DNA of 64,000 nt from Pseudomonas syringae (GCF_023278085.1 NZ_CP066265.1:3490001-3554000), one strand, 5' to 3'; positions 43,249-52,064 are shown, counted from the stretch's first letter. A program made the numbers and translations. The notes: generated from the letters alone by a model not told the origin.

Positions 43249-43812
43249 GTTGCTCTCCTTGCATGCGTGGCACGGAACGACGGTCTGACGCCCCGGCCAA
43301 TAGTGTTCCCGTTGTAAACGGCGTTTTTATTATCGAGATAATGCGCAGGGCGATTGTCAGTCTGTTGAAACGCCAGAATAAAATATTCAGCGCACATGTA
43401 TTCCCCTACGAGCCCTGTTGGATCGCAGGAATAAACTGTAAGACAGTGGAATCCAGACGTGTAGGAAACTATCCCGTATAGATCATCACATTAAAACCGC
43501 TTAAGCACGGGCCAAACCAAAGCGCCCCGTATTTGCCCGACACAGCCTACAGCGGCGATTACAGTGCAACGCAAATGCCAACACAAGGAAACAAACAGAT
43601 TAAGGCCGTTATCAAGCACACTCTTCAGCACGCGTCATGACAAACGGTTATTCAAACTGGTTTATCCACACTACCGGCCATAAAACCTGTTCGATTGTCA
43701 GGCATGGACTTAATGACAAACCTATAAAATACCGAAATAAAAACTGGCAGTAACAGCGGAGGTGTTACTGGCAAACTGCAAGTAACACCTTATAGGCAGG
43801 CAATGGGGTGGC
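43249..43812. promoter_or_regulatory. AT-rich promoter region between the yjf operon and the DUF1329 cluster
   Basis: This 564-base gap is AT-richer than its surroundings and should hold the minus-strand promoter for the DUF1329 cluster. One exact DnaA-box-like TTATCCACA occurs at 43662-43670. No gene with a credible ribosome site and codon use was seen; a 72-codon plus-strand frame from 43263 is judged spurious. Confidence 0.45.
43760..43790 (-). terminator. Terminator-like hairpin after the yjf operon
   Basis: AGGTGTTACT (43760-43769) pairs exactly with AGTAACACCT (43781-43790) across an 11-base loop, 23 bases after the stop of the ATP-grasp gene on the minus strand. No strong T-tract follows directly (a short one lies about 20 bases further), so it may be a weak terminator or an RNA-end stabiliser. 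Confidence 0.55.
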
Positions 43813-44970
43813 TCAGTCGATGACGACGTGCGGCAGGAACCGGCTGGTGTCTTTGGTGATCAGGCTATCGTCTTCGCGGATACCGATCCCGGATGCCAGA
43901 TCGCCGATGACCCAGGAGCCGATCAGCGTGTAGCTGTCACCGAATTTCGGGAGCGGCGAGTACGCCTGAAGAATATACGGCGCATCGGTGTAAGGCCCGT
44001 CGACGGCAATGACCTGGTCGCCGGGCGTGCGCATCTCGATGTTGGCGCCCTCGCGGGAAAAGTACGGTTTGCGCACCCACCCTTTGGGCACGGGTCTGGT
44101 AACGTCTCGATCGATGTGCGAAGGCAGCAGGTTCGGATGCCCTTCGTTGAACTGCCACAACAACGGCAATATGCCCTTGTTGCTGAGAATCGCCTTCCAG
44201 GCAGGCTCAACGAACTGGGTGCCACTGGCGGGCACATGCTTGCCGAATTCCTCGTGAAAGATGTGTTCCCACGCATGCAGCTTGAACAGGCGTTCGATCC
44301 AGCGCCCTTGCAGGTCGACAAACCGCCCTTCGGCATCCAGCCCGATGTCTTCGATGTCGATATGCCTGGCATCGATGCCCACGTGGGCAGCCATGCGCCG
44401 CAGGAAGTCGGTTGTGCCGCGGTCCTCGACGGAACCGGACATGGCCGAAAAATAGAACGGGCTCTGCCCTGGAAACTCGGCGAACGCCCGAACCAGATCC
44501 TCGGCAATCGAATTGAACTGGGTGGCATGTGCAGGCAAAACCTCGCGCGCCATCTGCTCTTCGAGCCAGAGCAGTTGAAACGCCCCGGCTTCCATCAGGC
44601 TGGTCGGTGTGTCGGCATTGATCTCGTACATCTTTGCCGGACCCGTACCGTCATAGGCAAAATCAAAGCGTGCGTAAAGATGCGGATGCCCCTGCTTCCA
44701 GGACGCCTGAATCACATCGAAAAACGCTTCCGGAATCGCCAGCTGGTGCAACAACTCTTCGCTGTCCACCACTCGCGCCACGGCATCCATGCACATCTGG
44801 TGCAGCGCCTGGGTCGGCGCTTCAAGGTCCCGGGTAATCTGCTGTTCGGTGAACAGGTAATACCCGCGCTCATCCCAGTAGCGCTCGCCATCGATCGTGT
44901 GGAAGTTGAAACCCTCGCGCTCGGCAGTCGTGCGCCAGTCCGGACGTTCTTCGATGCTGATCTTCTTCAT
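43813..44970 (-). CDS. yjfC: Glutathionylspermidine-synthase-like ATP-grasp ligase (YjfC/YgiC family)
   Basis: 385-residue protein equivalent to the synthetase half of glutathionylspermidine synthase, without the amidase half. Family motifs include RFDFAYDGTGPAKMYEINADTPTSLMEAG (about residues 104-132), the metal-binding YEINADTPT, and C-terminal KPYFSREGANIEM (about 313) and GSWVIGDLASGIGIREDDSLITKDTSRFLPHVV (about 350-383). It should form an amide bond using ATP; the substrate is unknown. It is the last gene of the yjf operon, 11 bases after DUF1190. Confidence 0.9.
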   Translation of the reverse strand: MKKISIEERPDWRTTAEREGFNFHTIDGERYWDERGYYLFTEQQITRDLEAPTQALHQMCMDAVARVVDSEELLHQLAIPEAFFDVIQASWKQGHPHLYARFDFAYDGTGPAKMYEINADTPTSLMEAGAFQLLWLEEQMAREVLPAHATQFNSIAEDLVRAFAEFPGQSPFYFSAMSGSVEDRGTTDFLRRMAAHVGIDARHIDIEDIGLDAEGRFVDLQGRWIERLFKLHAWEHIFHEEFGKHVPASGTQFVEPAWKAILSNKGILPLLWQFNEGHPNLLPSHIDRDVTRPVPKGWVRKPYFSREGANIEMRTPGDQVIAVDGPYTDAPYILQAYSPLPKFGDSYTLIGSWVIGDLASGIGIREDDSLITKDTSRFLPHVVID

Positions 44971-44981
44971 GGACCGCTCCG

Positions 44982-45725
44982 TCAGCCTCCGAAACTGCTG
45001 CTGCCGCTGCTCTTGCCACCCCAGCCGCTGCGGGCCGAGGCCTGGCTGCCGAACCCACCACGCGAAATGGTCGATGACACCGACGAGGAGCCAGAACCCG
45101 AGCTGCCCAGATTGCGCCCCAGCGTGCTCTTGCCATAGCTGCGGTCCGGGCTGGATTGCGCCTGGGTCGAACGGCCAAACGTCTTGCCACGGTCGATCTG
45201 GCTGGGCAACGACGAGCTGTAATAACCGCCGCGATCATCACGCGTCTGGTAAATGGGCTGCGAGTAATAGCGGTTGTTGCCGAAACCGTTGCTGAGCAGA
45301 TTGCCGATCAGCAGGCCAGCCATCAGCCCGGTGGTGCCGCTCATGCCTGCCGGAGCGGACTGGGCAACTTCCTGATTGGCCTTGTCCAGCGCGTCTTTGG
45401 GCACACGTCCGGAGAAGCCCAGCTCGAAGCCGCCCAGCTTGGGCATGTACTTGCCGTCAGAGGTGACCTGGCAATAATCCGGCACGAAGTCCGCGTCACA
45501 GGACGCCTTGTCATCGTAGGTCGGCGCTATGCGGCGATGATCCGAAAGCGCCTGCATGTAGGCATCCGAACAGACATTCACCGGCACCTTGGCATCGACG
45601 CATTCCTGCACCGAACTGAAGTTGGCCTTGGCGTTGAACGTGTCCTTGTCTTCAGACGGACCACACGCGGCGAGGGCCAGGGGAAGCGTACTGGCGAGCA
45701 CCAGTTTTACTGAACTACGTCTCAT
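44982..45725 (-). CDS. yjfM: DUF1190 (YgiB/YjfM) lipoprotein with glycine-serine tail
   Basis: 247-residue protein with a lipoprotein signal peptide; lipobox LAAC places the lipidated cysteine at residue 21, and glycine at the next position suggests outer-membrane sorting. The DUF1190 region has paired cysteines (VQECVDAKVPVNVCSDAYMQA, KASCDADFVPDYCQV, about 36-90). From about residue 160 the chain is low-complexity Ser/Gly/Arg (RGKTFGRSTQ, GSSGSGSSSVSS) and ends SGSSSFGG. It lies directly upstream of the ATP-grasp ligase, 11 bases apart. Cys pairs probably form disulfides. Role unknown. Confidence 0.88.
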   Translation of the reverse strand: MRRSSVKLVLASTLPLALAACGPSEDKDTFNAKANFSSVQECVDAKVPVNVCSDAYMQALSDHRRIAPTYDDKASCDADFVPDYCQVTSDGKYMPKLGGFELGFSGRVPKDALDKANQEVAQSAPAGMSGTTGLMAGLLIGNLLSNGFGNNRYYSQPIYQTRDDRGGYYSSSLPSQIDRGKTFGRSTQAQSSPDRSYGKSTLGRNLGSSGSGSSSVSSTISRGGFGSQASARSGWGGKSSGSSSFGG

Positions 45726-45752
45726 CGTGAGTCTCCTTGTTCAAGGCTGCCG

Positions 45753-46178
45753 TCAGACCGATGGGGTCATGCAGGCTGCGTTGAGAAGACCGACGCTGAT
45801 GGCGACGCTGGCCGAGTAGATGGCTGCTGCCAGCTCGCCTTTGGCGATGCGCGCAGAAAGGCCCTTGAGCACCAGACTGGTGACGCCGAACGCCAGCAAC
45901 TGGACCACGGCCGCAATCACCACCCAGACAATCACGTCCAGAATGCTGATGCTGTAACTGATGATGTTGCTGGCCGGCAACGCGAAGCCGATCAGCGAGC
46001 CACCCAGAGCCACCGCCGCAGCGCTGTTGTTCTCCCGGATCAGCGCGAATTCCTTGTGCGGCGTGATCCTGCTGTAGATGAACTGGAACAGGGCGAACAG
46101 AATCGCCGCCACCAGGATGTACATAACGAAGCCGAACACAGCGGTGGCATTGAGCGACATACGCAGCGCGTCGATCAT
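45753..46178 (-). CDS. yjfL: DUF350 inner-membrane protein (YjfL family)
   Basis: 141-residue protein with two similar halves, each two hydrophobic segments, typical of DUF350. Segment pairs lie at about residues 10-32 and 44-66, and 74-98 and 112-136. The start at 46178 has AAGGA seven bases upstream; the longer frame to 46232 would overlap DUF2491 more. It lies between DUF2491 and DUF1190 in the seven-gene operon. Function unknown; DUF350 genes often neighbour PspA or membrane-stress genes. Confidence 0.88.
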   Translation of the reverse strand: MIDALRMSLNATAVFGFVMYILVAAILFALFQFIYSRITPHKEFALIRENNSAAAVALGGSLIGFALPASNIISYSISILDVIVWVVIAAVVQLLAFGVTSLVLKGLSARIAKGELAAAIYSASVAISVGLLNAACMTPSV

Positions 46179-46191
46179 GATGATTTCCTTG

Positions 46192-46857
46192 TCAAAGAAC
46201 GTTGATATCAGTGGATTGCAGCGTAATGCCAACCGCCGTGGTGAGCGTGATGCTGCCCTCTTCGTCTTCTTCTACCGAAAAAAGCAGAAACTCGCGGCGG
46301 TTTATAAGGCCTGTGTCGCGGGCGTACAGCATGCTCAGGTGTTTGACCCGATAAGCAGCGTCGGGGCTGACGATGTCTTCATCCAGTGGCGTCAGTTCGG
46401 TCTGTCCCGGCGCAGTGCCCCACTGTCGTTCGAATACCTCGCCATCGTGTTCGTAGGTCGGCAGACCGATCTTCGACGACGGGCCGGTCAGGCGCAGCAA
46501 CTCGTCCTTGCTGGTGATAGGCACGGCGCTGTAGTAGCCGAACAGGATGATGTCCTGGACGTCTTCCGGATTCGGACCATTGCTGACCACTTGCAGGAAA
46601 TAGTCCTCGTTATCGAGGTAGAAACGGTGAAGGGTCATCGACTGACCAAGATCGACACGCCCCACCGCCCAGACTTTTTCATCTGCCGGGATCACCACTT
46701 CCGAATAGCCGTCGAGCAACAGTTTCAATGAACTGTCCAGGCACAGCATGCGGCCCGATGCCAGCCCTAACGGACTGGCTGTGCCAAGCGTATTTTCGCC
46801 ATCACGACCTGATGCCTTGGGGGCTTCCAGACCCATGGCACGTTTGAACCAACTCAT
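46192..46857 (-). CDS. yjfK: DUF2491 protein (YjfK family)
   Basis: 221-residue soluble protein with no signal peptide or membrane helix. The central part reads YSEVVIPADEKVWAVG and QSMTLHRFYLDNEDYFLQVV, and the C-terminus is acidic (SVEEDEEGSITL). It matches the DUF2491/YjfK family from memory, which is tied to PspA-like and DUF350 genes. No catalytic motif is recognisable. It is 77 bases downstream of the rhomboid gene and 13 upstream of DUF350. Confidence 0.82.
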   Translation of the reverse strand: MSWFKRAMGLEAPKASGRDGENTLGTASPLGLASGRMLCLDSSLKLLLDGYSEVVIPADEKVWAVGRVDLGQSMTLHRFYLDNEDYFLQVVSNGPNPEDVQDIILFGYYSAVPITSKDELLRLTGPSSKIGLPTYEHDGEVFERQWGTAPGQTELTPLDEDIVSPDAAYRVKHLSMLYARDTGLINRREFLLFSVEEDEEGSITLTTAVGITLQSTDINVL

Positions 46858-46934
46858 AGTGCATTTCCTTGAAGACGACTGGAGGCGATATAGGCCTTTT
46901 TAAGCGGCGTACATACACGGTTTGCCGGACTGGC

Positions 46935-47489
46935 TCACTTCGCTGCCAGCAATGCCCGGGAGTGCATCAGCCACGCCACACACATACCGGCAATCGCCCC
47001 GGCGATGTGTGATTCAAACGAAACACCCGCCGCCGGCACGAAGCCAAAAATCAACCCGCTGTAACCGGCCAGCACAATCAGCGCCAGCAACACGCTGGCG
47101 ATGCTGCGCTGATACCACGCCCGCGCCAGCAGATAAGCCCACAGGCCGAAGATCAGGCCGCTTGCGCCGACATGAATATTGCTGCGGCCGAAGGTCCAGA
47201 CCAACAGCCCGCCCAGCAGGCAAATCAGCCCGGCGACCCACGCATAACGCCTGACGCCCTCGGTGGCTACCAGCCAGCTCAGCACAATGAACGGCAACAG
47301 ATTGCTGAGCAAGTGCTGAATCGAACCGTGCAGAAAAGGCGCAAACACAATGCCGCGCAACCCGGTCAGGTTGCGCGGAATAATACCGAAATGCACCAGA
47401 CCATTGCCGGTGATCGAGTTGATTGCCTGCACCACAATCAGCACTGCCGACAAGGCGAGGATGACCTTGAGTCGTTTTGAAAACTCCAT
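46935..47489 (-). CDS. Small rhomboid-family intramembrane serine protease
   Basis: 184-residue minimal rhomboid of six helices. The catalytic pair is visible: Ser110 in HVGASGLIFG (GASG motif) and His161 in FESHIAGAIAG, with the oxyanion-helix motif HLLSN (His59, Asn63). There is no extra cytoplasmic domain, unlike the larger rhomboid encoded at 53184. Its position between the PspA-like and DUF2491 genes makes it part of the yjf operon here; it could cleave a membrane protein of that system (inference). Confidence 0.88.
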   Translation of the reverse strand: MEFSKRLKVILALSAVLIVVQAINSITGNGLVHFGIIPRNLTGLRGIVFAPFLHGSIQHLLSNLLPFIVLSWLVATEGVRRYAWVAGLICLLGGLLVWTFGRSNIHVGASGLIFGLWAYLLARAWYQRSIASVLLALIVLAGYSGLIFGFVPAAGVSFESHIAGAIAGMCVAWLMHSRALLAAK

Positions 47490-47519
47490 TGCCGACCCTC
47501 GCCAGGCTTCTCGCGATGC

Positions 47520-48227
47520 TTATTGGGCAGGCGTCTGATTCTTGGCTTTCAAACGTGCCAGCACGTCTTCCGCGCCGCCGCTTTTGGCACCGATTCCGGC
47601 GTCTTGCAGACGACGCTCAAGGTCGCTGCCGCTGGACTGGCTGGCCAGTTCTTCAGCCGCTTCCAGTTTGGCATCCTGTTCGTCCTGACGCTTCTTGAGG
47701 CGCGCCAGCGAACCGACGGCGGTTTCCACGGCACCGCTGGCGCCACCGGTAGCAGTGGCGGTCGCGACCCGCGCCCGTTGCACAGTCTCGCGGGCCTTGG
47801 CCATCTCGACCTGCTGCTTGAGGCTCTTGATGCGTGACTCGGCCTTGATCACCTGCTCCTGCAGCAGACCGACCTGCTTGTTGAACTGCTCGGCGAGTTC
47901 CTGCTCCTGATCACGCAGGGCTTCGATCTCGGCAATCTTGTTCGCACATTCCACCGCCAGGGCCTCTTCGCCCTTGTTCAGCGCCTGCATGGCGCGGCCT
48001 TCCCAGTTGGCAATGCTGGTGGCATGTTCTTCAAGACGCTGAGCCGACAGCTTGTGCTTGGCCTTGATGGTGATCAGCCCGTCACGCGCTTTGACCAGCG
48101 CGTTCTCGGCGTCGCGGATTTCCTGGTCCAGGATGCGGATGGCATTGGCGTCAGCAATCGACTCGCCCACTTCGGAAGCGCCACCACGAACGGCAGTCAC
48201 CAGTTTTTTCCAGATACTCGTAGTCAT
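47520..48227 (-). CDS. yjfJ: PspA/IM30-family protein (YjfJ type)
   Basis: 235-residue protein, almost entirely alpha-helical coiled coil (about residues 25-215), as in PspA/Vipp1/IM30 membrane-repair proteins of the ESCRT-III superfamily. N-terminal amphipathic-helix-like MTTSIWKKLVTAVRGGASE is compatible with membrane binding. Its sequence matches the YjfJ branch more than PspA itself: no pspF or pspBC genes lie nearby. It follows yjfI by 26 bases and precedes the rhomboid by 30. Confidence 0.9.
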   Translation of the reverse strand: MTTSIWKKLVTAVRGGASEVGESIADANAIRILDQEIRDAENALVKARDGLITIKAKHKLSAQRLEEHATSIANWEGRAMQALNKGEEALAVECANKIAEIEALRDQEQELAEQFNKQVGLLQEQVIKAESRIKSLKQQVEMAKARETVQRARVATATATGGASGAVETAVGSLARLKKRQDEQDAKLEAAEELASQSSGSDLERRLQDAGIGAKSGGAEDVLARLKAKNQTPAQ

Positions 48228-48253
48228 GAATGTTCTCCGCCTGACAGCGCTGT

Positions 48254-48904
48254 TCAGTAGATGAAATGATCTTCAAAAGCGTCGGCCGCACGTATCACGT
48301 TATCCGCGAGGGTGAGGATTTCCTGCACGATCACGGTGAGCGACGAAGCGGCGCTCAGTGCGCCGAACAGGCAGTAGACTTCCTGATCGCCACCGAGCTT
48401 TTCGATGCCGACCGAGGACAGTGGAAACAGGTCACGACTGCGCAGCACAACGTCGTTGAATGCCTGCACGTTCTTGACCTTGTTGACTTCGATCAGGGTC
48501 GCGTCAGCCAGAATCTGCTCGCCTTCCACCGCAATGTAAATCGGCAGGTCGCCGTACTCGGCCATGGTCAGCCTGATGCCTGATGCATCGCCTTCGGTCA
48601 CGTCGAGCTCGATTTTCCCGTTCGTCACCAGCTCCAGTTCGGACAGAGCCTTCTGCAGTGAGCTGATGGTCCAGTGGGTGTTCTCGGTCATGAAATCCTC
48701 CAATTTGATCCTCTTGCCCAGAAAGGGCTGTCTTAACGCTTTTTCAATGCCACGCAGGGCATCGACATTCTCGGGCCGAATCCAGAATTCCCGCTTGACC
48801 AGGCCGGCGTCCTTGAGTCGCAGACGCATTTCACGCATGTAATCGGTGGAGCTTTTAGTCGTCTTGGCCGGGACTGCTGCGTCACCCTGTTTTTTACGAG
48901 GCAT
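48254..48904 (-). CDS. yjfI: DUF2170 family protein (YjfI type)
   Basis: 216-residue protein, first gene of the yjf operon. A basic, Lys/Thr-rich N-terminus with STDYMREMRLRLKDAGLVKREFWI (about residues 18-41) resembles a ribbon-helix-helix-like segment. It is followed by the DUF2170 domain (about 75-210) with IRLTMAEYGDLPIYIAVEGEQI. The strong ribosome site is GGAGG seven bases before ATG at 48904. The N-terminal segment could bind DNA and autoregulate the operon (inference). Function unknown. Confidence 0.85.
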   Translation of the reverse strand: MPRKKQGDAAVPAKTTKSSTDYMREMRLRLKDAGLVKREFWIRPENVDALRGIEKALRQPFLGKRIKLEDFMTENTHWTISSLQKALSELELVTNGKIELDVTEGDASGIRLTMAEYGDLPIYIAVEGEQILADATLIEVNKVKNVQAFNDVVLRSRDLFPLSSVGIEKLGGDQEVYCLFGALSAASSLTVIVQEILTLADNVIRAADAFEDHFIY

Positions 48905-49317
48905 CAGCGCTTCCCTCCTGCTGCTGGCCGTGAGTCAGATGAGCAACGTAGCAGATGCATTCAAGGATAGATACACATCACATGTGAGTTTTTTCGGCAG
49001 CGGATATCGTCATCTTGCTTCTGTCCGAAGGGCGTAGGAGCGAACTTGTTCGCGAAGACGGTAGCTCAGACAATGCATTTTCGGAGAACACCTGCTCTTT
49101 CGCGAACAAGTTCGCTCCTATGGCCTACGGCCAGAATCAAAAGCGGATTTGTGTATAACGATTAGCACTCCGCGTGGCAGCGCATTTCGTGACGCGGAGC
49201 GGCACCCAATGCATGCCAATGCGGAGCATTGGCACGATAGTCATTCACTATCTTCGCGAACGAGTTCGTTCCTACGCCCTCCGGGCATAATCAAAAGCAT
49301 GATTGCGTGGCACGAAC
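48905..49317. repeat. REP/BIME repeats between the yjf operon and pepN
   Basis: This 480-base gap up to pepN carries a mirror pair of the GTAGGAGCGAACTTGTTCGCGAA palindrome family (about 49032-49054 and 49101-49124, opposite orientations). A degenerate copy of the second repeat family follows (about 49168-49235, with CCAATGCGGAGCATTGG), then a third TTCGCGAACGAGTTCG copy (about 49253). The yjfI promoter must lie near 48910-49020; a CACATGTG palindrome (about 48979) lies there. No gene seen. Confidence 0.8.
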
Positions 49318-49353
49318 AAAAAAGCGCTGTCCGCATCAGCGGACAGCGCTTTT
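49318..49353 (-). terminator. Rho-independent terminator of pepN
   Basis: AAAGCGCTGTCCGC / GCGGACAGCGCTTT is a 14-base perfect stem with an ATCA loop, followed by T-rich sequence on the minus strand, 33 bases beyond the pepN stop. Confidence 0.93.
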
Positions 49354-49385
49354 CTCACAAGTGCCTGTCAGGCGTTGGGCAACCC

Positions 49386-52052
49386 TCATTCAGCCAGACT
49401 TTTGCTCACCACTTCGTACACATCCGCTGACAGTTTGCCGGACGCGAGGATGCGTTCCAGCTCGGCTTTCATCAGCGCCTGACGGGCGCTGTCGTATTTG
49501 CGCCAGCGAGTCAGTGGCGCCAGTTGGCGAGAGGCGATTTGCGGGTTCAGGGCGTTCAGCTCGATCACCAGGTCTGCCAGGAAGCGGTAGCCGGAGCCGT
49601 CCGCCGCGTGGAAGTTGATCAGGTTTTGCCCGGCAAACGCACCGATCAGGGCGCGGACCTTGTTCGGGTTCTTGATGCTGAACGCAGGATGCTTCATCAA
49701 TTCCTGCACGCGTTGCAGGCCGCCCGGCTGGGTGCTGGCCGCCTGAACACTGAACCACTGATCCATCACAAGCGCATTGGTCTTGAAGTTCTCGGCAAAC
49801 ACTGCCAGCGCCTTGTCACGCTCTTCGGCGAATGGCGAGTTGACCAGCACGGCCAGTGCGGTCAGGCGTTCGGTCATGTTGTCGCTGGTGTCGAATTGGT
49901 CGATGGTGGCCGCCAGCACCTGCGGCTTGCCGCTGAGCATCAGGTACGACAAGGCGATGTTCTGCAAGGCACGACGGGCGAAGTGCGCAGACTCGGCAAC
50001 GTAAGGCGTGGCCTTGGACACTTCACGATTGGCCTGGTATCGGGCCAGCAGGCTGTCGAACAGCGCATCAGCCAGTTGCTTGCGCGCGAACTCACGAGCC
50101 GCGTGAATGGCATCGACGTCCGCCACTTCGCTGATTTCGGCCAGATAAGCCTCGCCCGGCAGCGACAGCATTTCTGCGACCATGGCCTGATCGAGTTGCT
50201 CATCCGCCAGCACAGTGCCCAGCGCAGTAATCAGACGCTGATCCATGACCAGTGGCTGACCTTGCTGATGCTGACCGATCAGTTCCTGCAACACCTGAAC
50301 CGACAGTTGCTGACCCGCGTCCCAGCGATTGAAGCCGTCGCTGTCGTGCTGCATCAGGAACATCAGTTGATCGCGGTCATACGGGAAGCTCAGTCTGACC
50401 GGTGCAGAGAAGCCGCGCAGCAACGAAGGCAACGGCTTTTCAGCGATATCGACAAAGGTGAACGTCTGCTCGGCTTCGGTCACCGCCAGCACCCGCGTAG
50501 TGCCGCTTGCGGACGCTTCGTTTGCCAGACGCAAAGCAATCTCGCCGCCTTTGCTGTCCAGCAGACCCAGCTCGACCGGGATCACGAACGGCTGCTTTTG
50601 ATCACCCGGCTGCCCCGGTGTGCTCGGGCAGCTTTGGCGGAAGGTCAGGCTGTAGGTTTTCGCAGCGGCGTCATACGACTCGCTGACCGCCAGACGCGGC
50701 GTACCCGCTTGGCTGTACCAGCGCTTGAATTGGGTCAGGTCAACGCCGTTGGCGTCTTCCATGGCCTTGATGAAATCGTCGCAGGTGACGGCCTGGCCGT
50801 CGTGGCGCTCGAAATACAGGTCGCTGCCTTTGCGGAAGCCTTGGGCACCCAGCAGGGTGTGGAGCATGCCGACCACTTCCGAACCCTTCTCGTACACGGT
50901 CAGGGTGTAGAAGTTGGAAATTTCGATAAAGCTGTCCGGGCGCACGGCGTGGGCCATCGGGCCAGCATCTTCGGCGAACTGGTGGGTACGCAGGTAAGCG
51001 ACGTCCTGAATACGCTTGACCGTGGCCGAGTTCATGTCGGCCGAGAAACCGGCGTCGCGATAGACCGTGAAGCCTTCCTTGAGCGACAGCTGGAACCAGT
51101 CACGGCAGGTCACGCGGTTGCCCGACCAGTTGTGGAAGTATTCGTGGGCGACGATCGCTTCGACGCGCTGGTGCGCGGCGTCGGTAGCCGTTTCAGCACG
51201 GGCCAGCACGGCGCTGGAGTTGAAGATGTTGAGGCCCTTGTTCTCCATTGCGCCCATGTTGAAATCGTTGACTGCGACGATCATGAAGATGTCCAGGTCG
51301 TACTCGCGGCCGTAGGTTTCTTCGTCCCAGCGCATCGACTTTTTCAGACTGGTCATGGCGTGCTGGCACTTGTCGACGTTTTCCGGCTCGACGTAAATGC
51401 GCAGGGTCACTTCCCGCTGGCTCATGGTGGTAAAGGTGTCTTCGATGCACCACAAATCACCGGCCACCAGCGCAAACAGGTAGGCCGGTTTCATGAACGG
51501 GTCTTCCAAGGTCGCCCAGTGCCGACCGCCCTCTTCTTCGCCACTGGCCACGGGGTTGCCGTTGGACAGCAGAATCGGGAAGCTTTGCTTGTCGGCGCTG
51601 AGCGTGGTGGTGAACTTGCTCATCACGTCGGGGCGGTCGAGGTAATAGGTGATCTTGCGGAAGCCCTCGGCCTCGCACTGGGTGCAGAACATGCCGCTGG
51701 ACTTGTACAGGCCTTCCAGTGCGGTATTGGTTTCAGGATGGATGCGCACGGTGCTGTCGACCGTGAAGCTTTCAGCCTGTGGATGCAGGGTCAGGTGATC
51801 TTCTGTCAGCTGGTAATCCGCCGCGCTCAGCTCGATGTCGCTCATTTTTACCGAGACCAGTTCCAGATGCTGGCCGTCCAGCACAAGCGGCGGCAGACCT
51901 GCGCCGCGCTCCGGGTTCCGGCGCATCACCAGTTGCGCGTGGACCAGCGAGTGATCGTCGAACAGCTCGAAGGTCAGGTTTGTCTCATCGATGAGGTACT
52001 CGGGAGCCTGATAATCCTTCAGATAAATCATTTTCGGTTGTTCGGTGCGCAT
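49386..52052 (-). CDS. pepN: Aminopeptidase N
   Basis: 888-residue M1 metallopeptidase that removes N-terminal residues from peptides in the cytoplasm. The substrate-recognition GAMEN motif is in NMGAMENKGLNIF, and the zinc site HExxH...E is HEYFHNWSGNRVTCRDWFQLSLKEGFTVY (about residues 307-335). The four-domain layout and length match E. coli and Pseudomonas PepN. The start MRTEQPKMIYLKDYQ matches known N-termini. It is 12 bases downstream of DUF2797 and ends a probable six-gene run that begins with nadK. Confidence 0.95.
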   Translation of the reverse strand: MRTEQPKMIYLKDYQAPEYLIDETNLTFELFDDHSLVHAQLVMRRNPERGAGLPPLVLDGQHLELVSVKMSDIELSAADYQLTEDHLTLHPQAESFTVDSTVRIHPETNTALEGLYKSSGMFCTQCEAEGFRKITYYLDRPDVMSKFTTTLSADKQSFPILLSNGNPVASGEEEGGRHWATLEDPFMKPAYLFALVAGDLWCIEDTFTTMSQREVTLRIYVEPENVDKCQHAMTSLKKSMRWDEETYGREYDLDIFMIVAVNDFNMGAMENKGLNIFNSSAVLARAETATDAAHQRVEAIVAHEYFHNWSGNRVTCRDWFQLSLKEGFTVYRDAGFSADMNSATVKRIQDVAYLRTHQFAEDAGPMAHAVRPDSFIEISNFYTLTVYEKGSEVVGMLHTLLGAQGFRKGSDLYFERHDGQAVTCDDFIKAMEDANGVDLTQFKRWYSQAGTPRLAVSESYDAAAKTYSLTFRQSCPSTPGQPGDQKQPFVIPVELGLLDSKGGEIALRLANEASASGTTRVLAVTEAEQTFTFVDIAEKPLPSLLRGFSAPVRLSFPYDRDQLMFLMQHDSDGFNRWDAGQQLSVQVLQELIGQHQQGQPLVMDQRLITALGTVLADEQLDQAMVAEMLSLPGEAYLAEISEVADVDAIHAAREFARKQLADALFDSLLARYQANREVSKATPYVAESAHFARRALQNIALSYLMLSGKPQVLAATIDQFDTSDNMTERLTALAVLVNSPFAEERDKALAVFAENFKTNALVMDQWFSVQAASTQPGGLQRVQELMKHPAFSIKNPNKVRALIGAFAGQNLINFHAADGSGYRFLADLVIELNALNPQIASRQLAPLTRWRKYDSARQALMKAELERILASGKLSADVYEVVSKSLAE

Positions 52053-52064
52053 GCTGGAATCCTT

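Noticed and set aside
43263..43481. 72-codon plus-strand frame in the gap upstream of the DUF1329 gene
   Set aside because: No ribosome site, no homology recognised, and composition like intergenic DNA.
43662..43670. DnaA-box-like TTATCCACA in an AT-rich gap, possible replication origin
   Set aside because: Only one exact box, no cluster or 13-mers, and no origin-associated genes (dnaA, dnaN, gidA) nearby.
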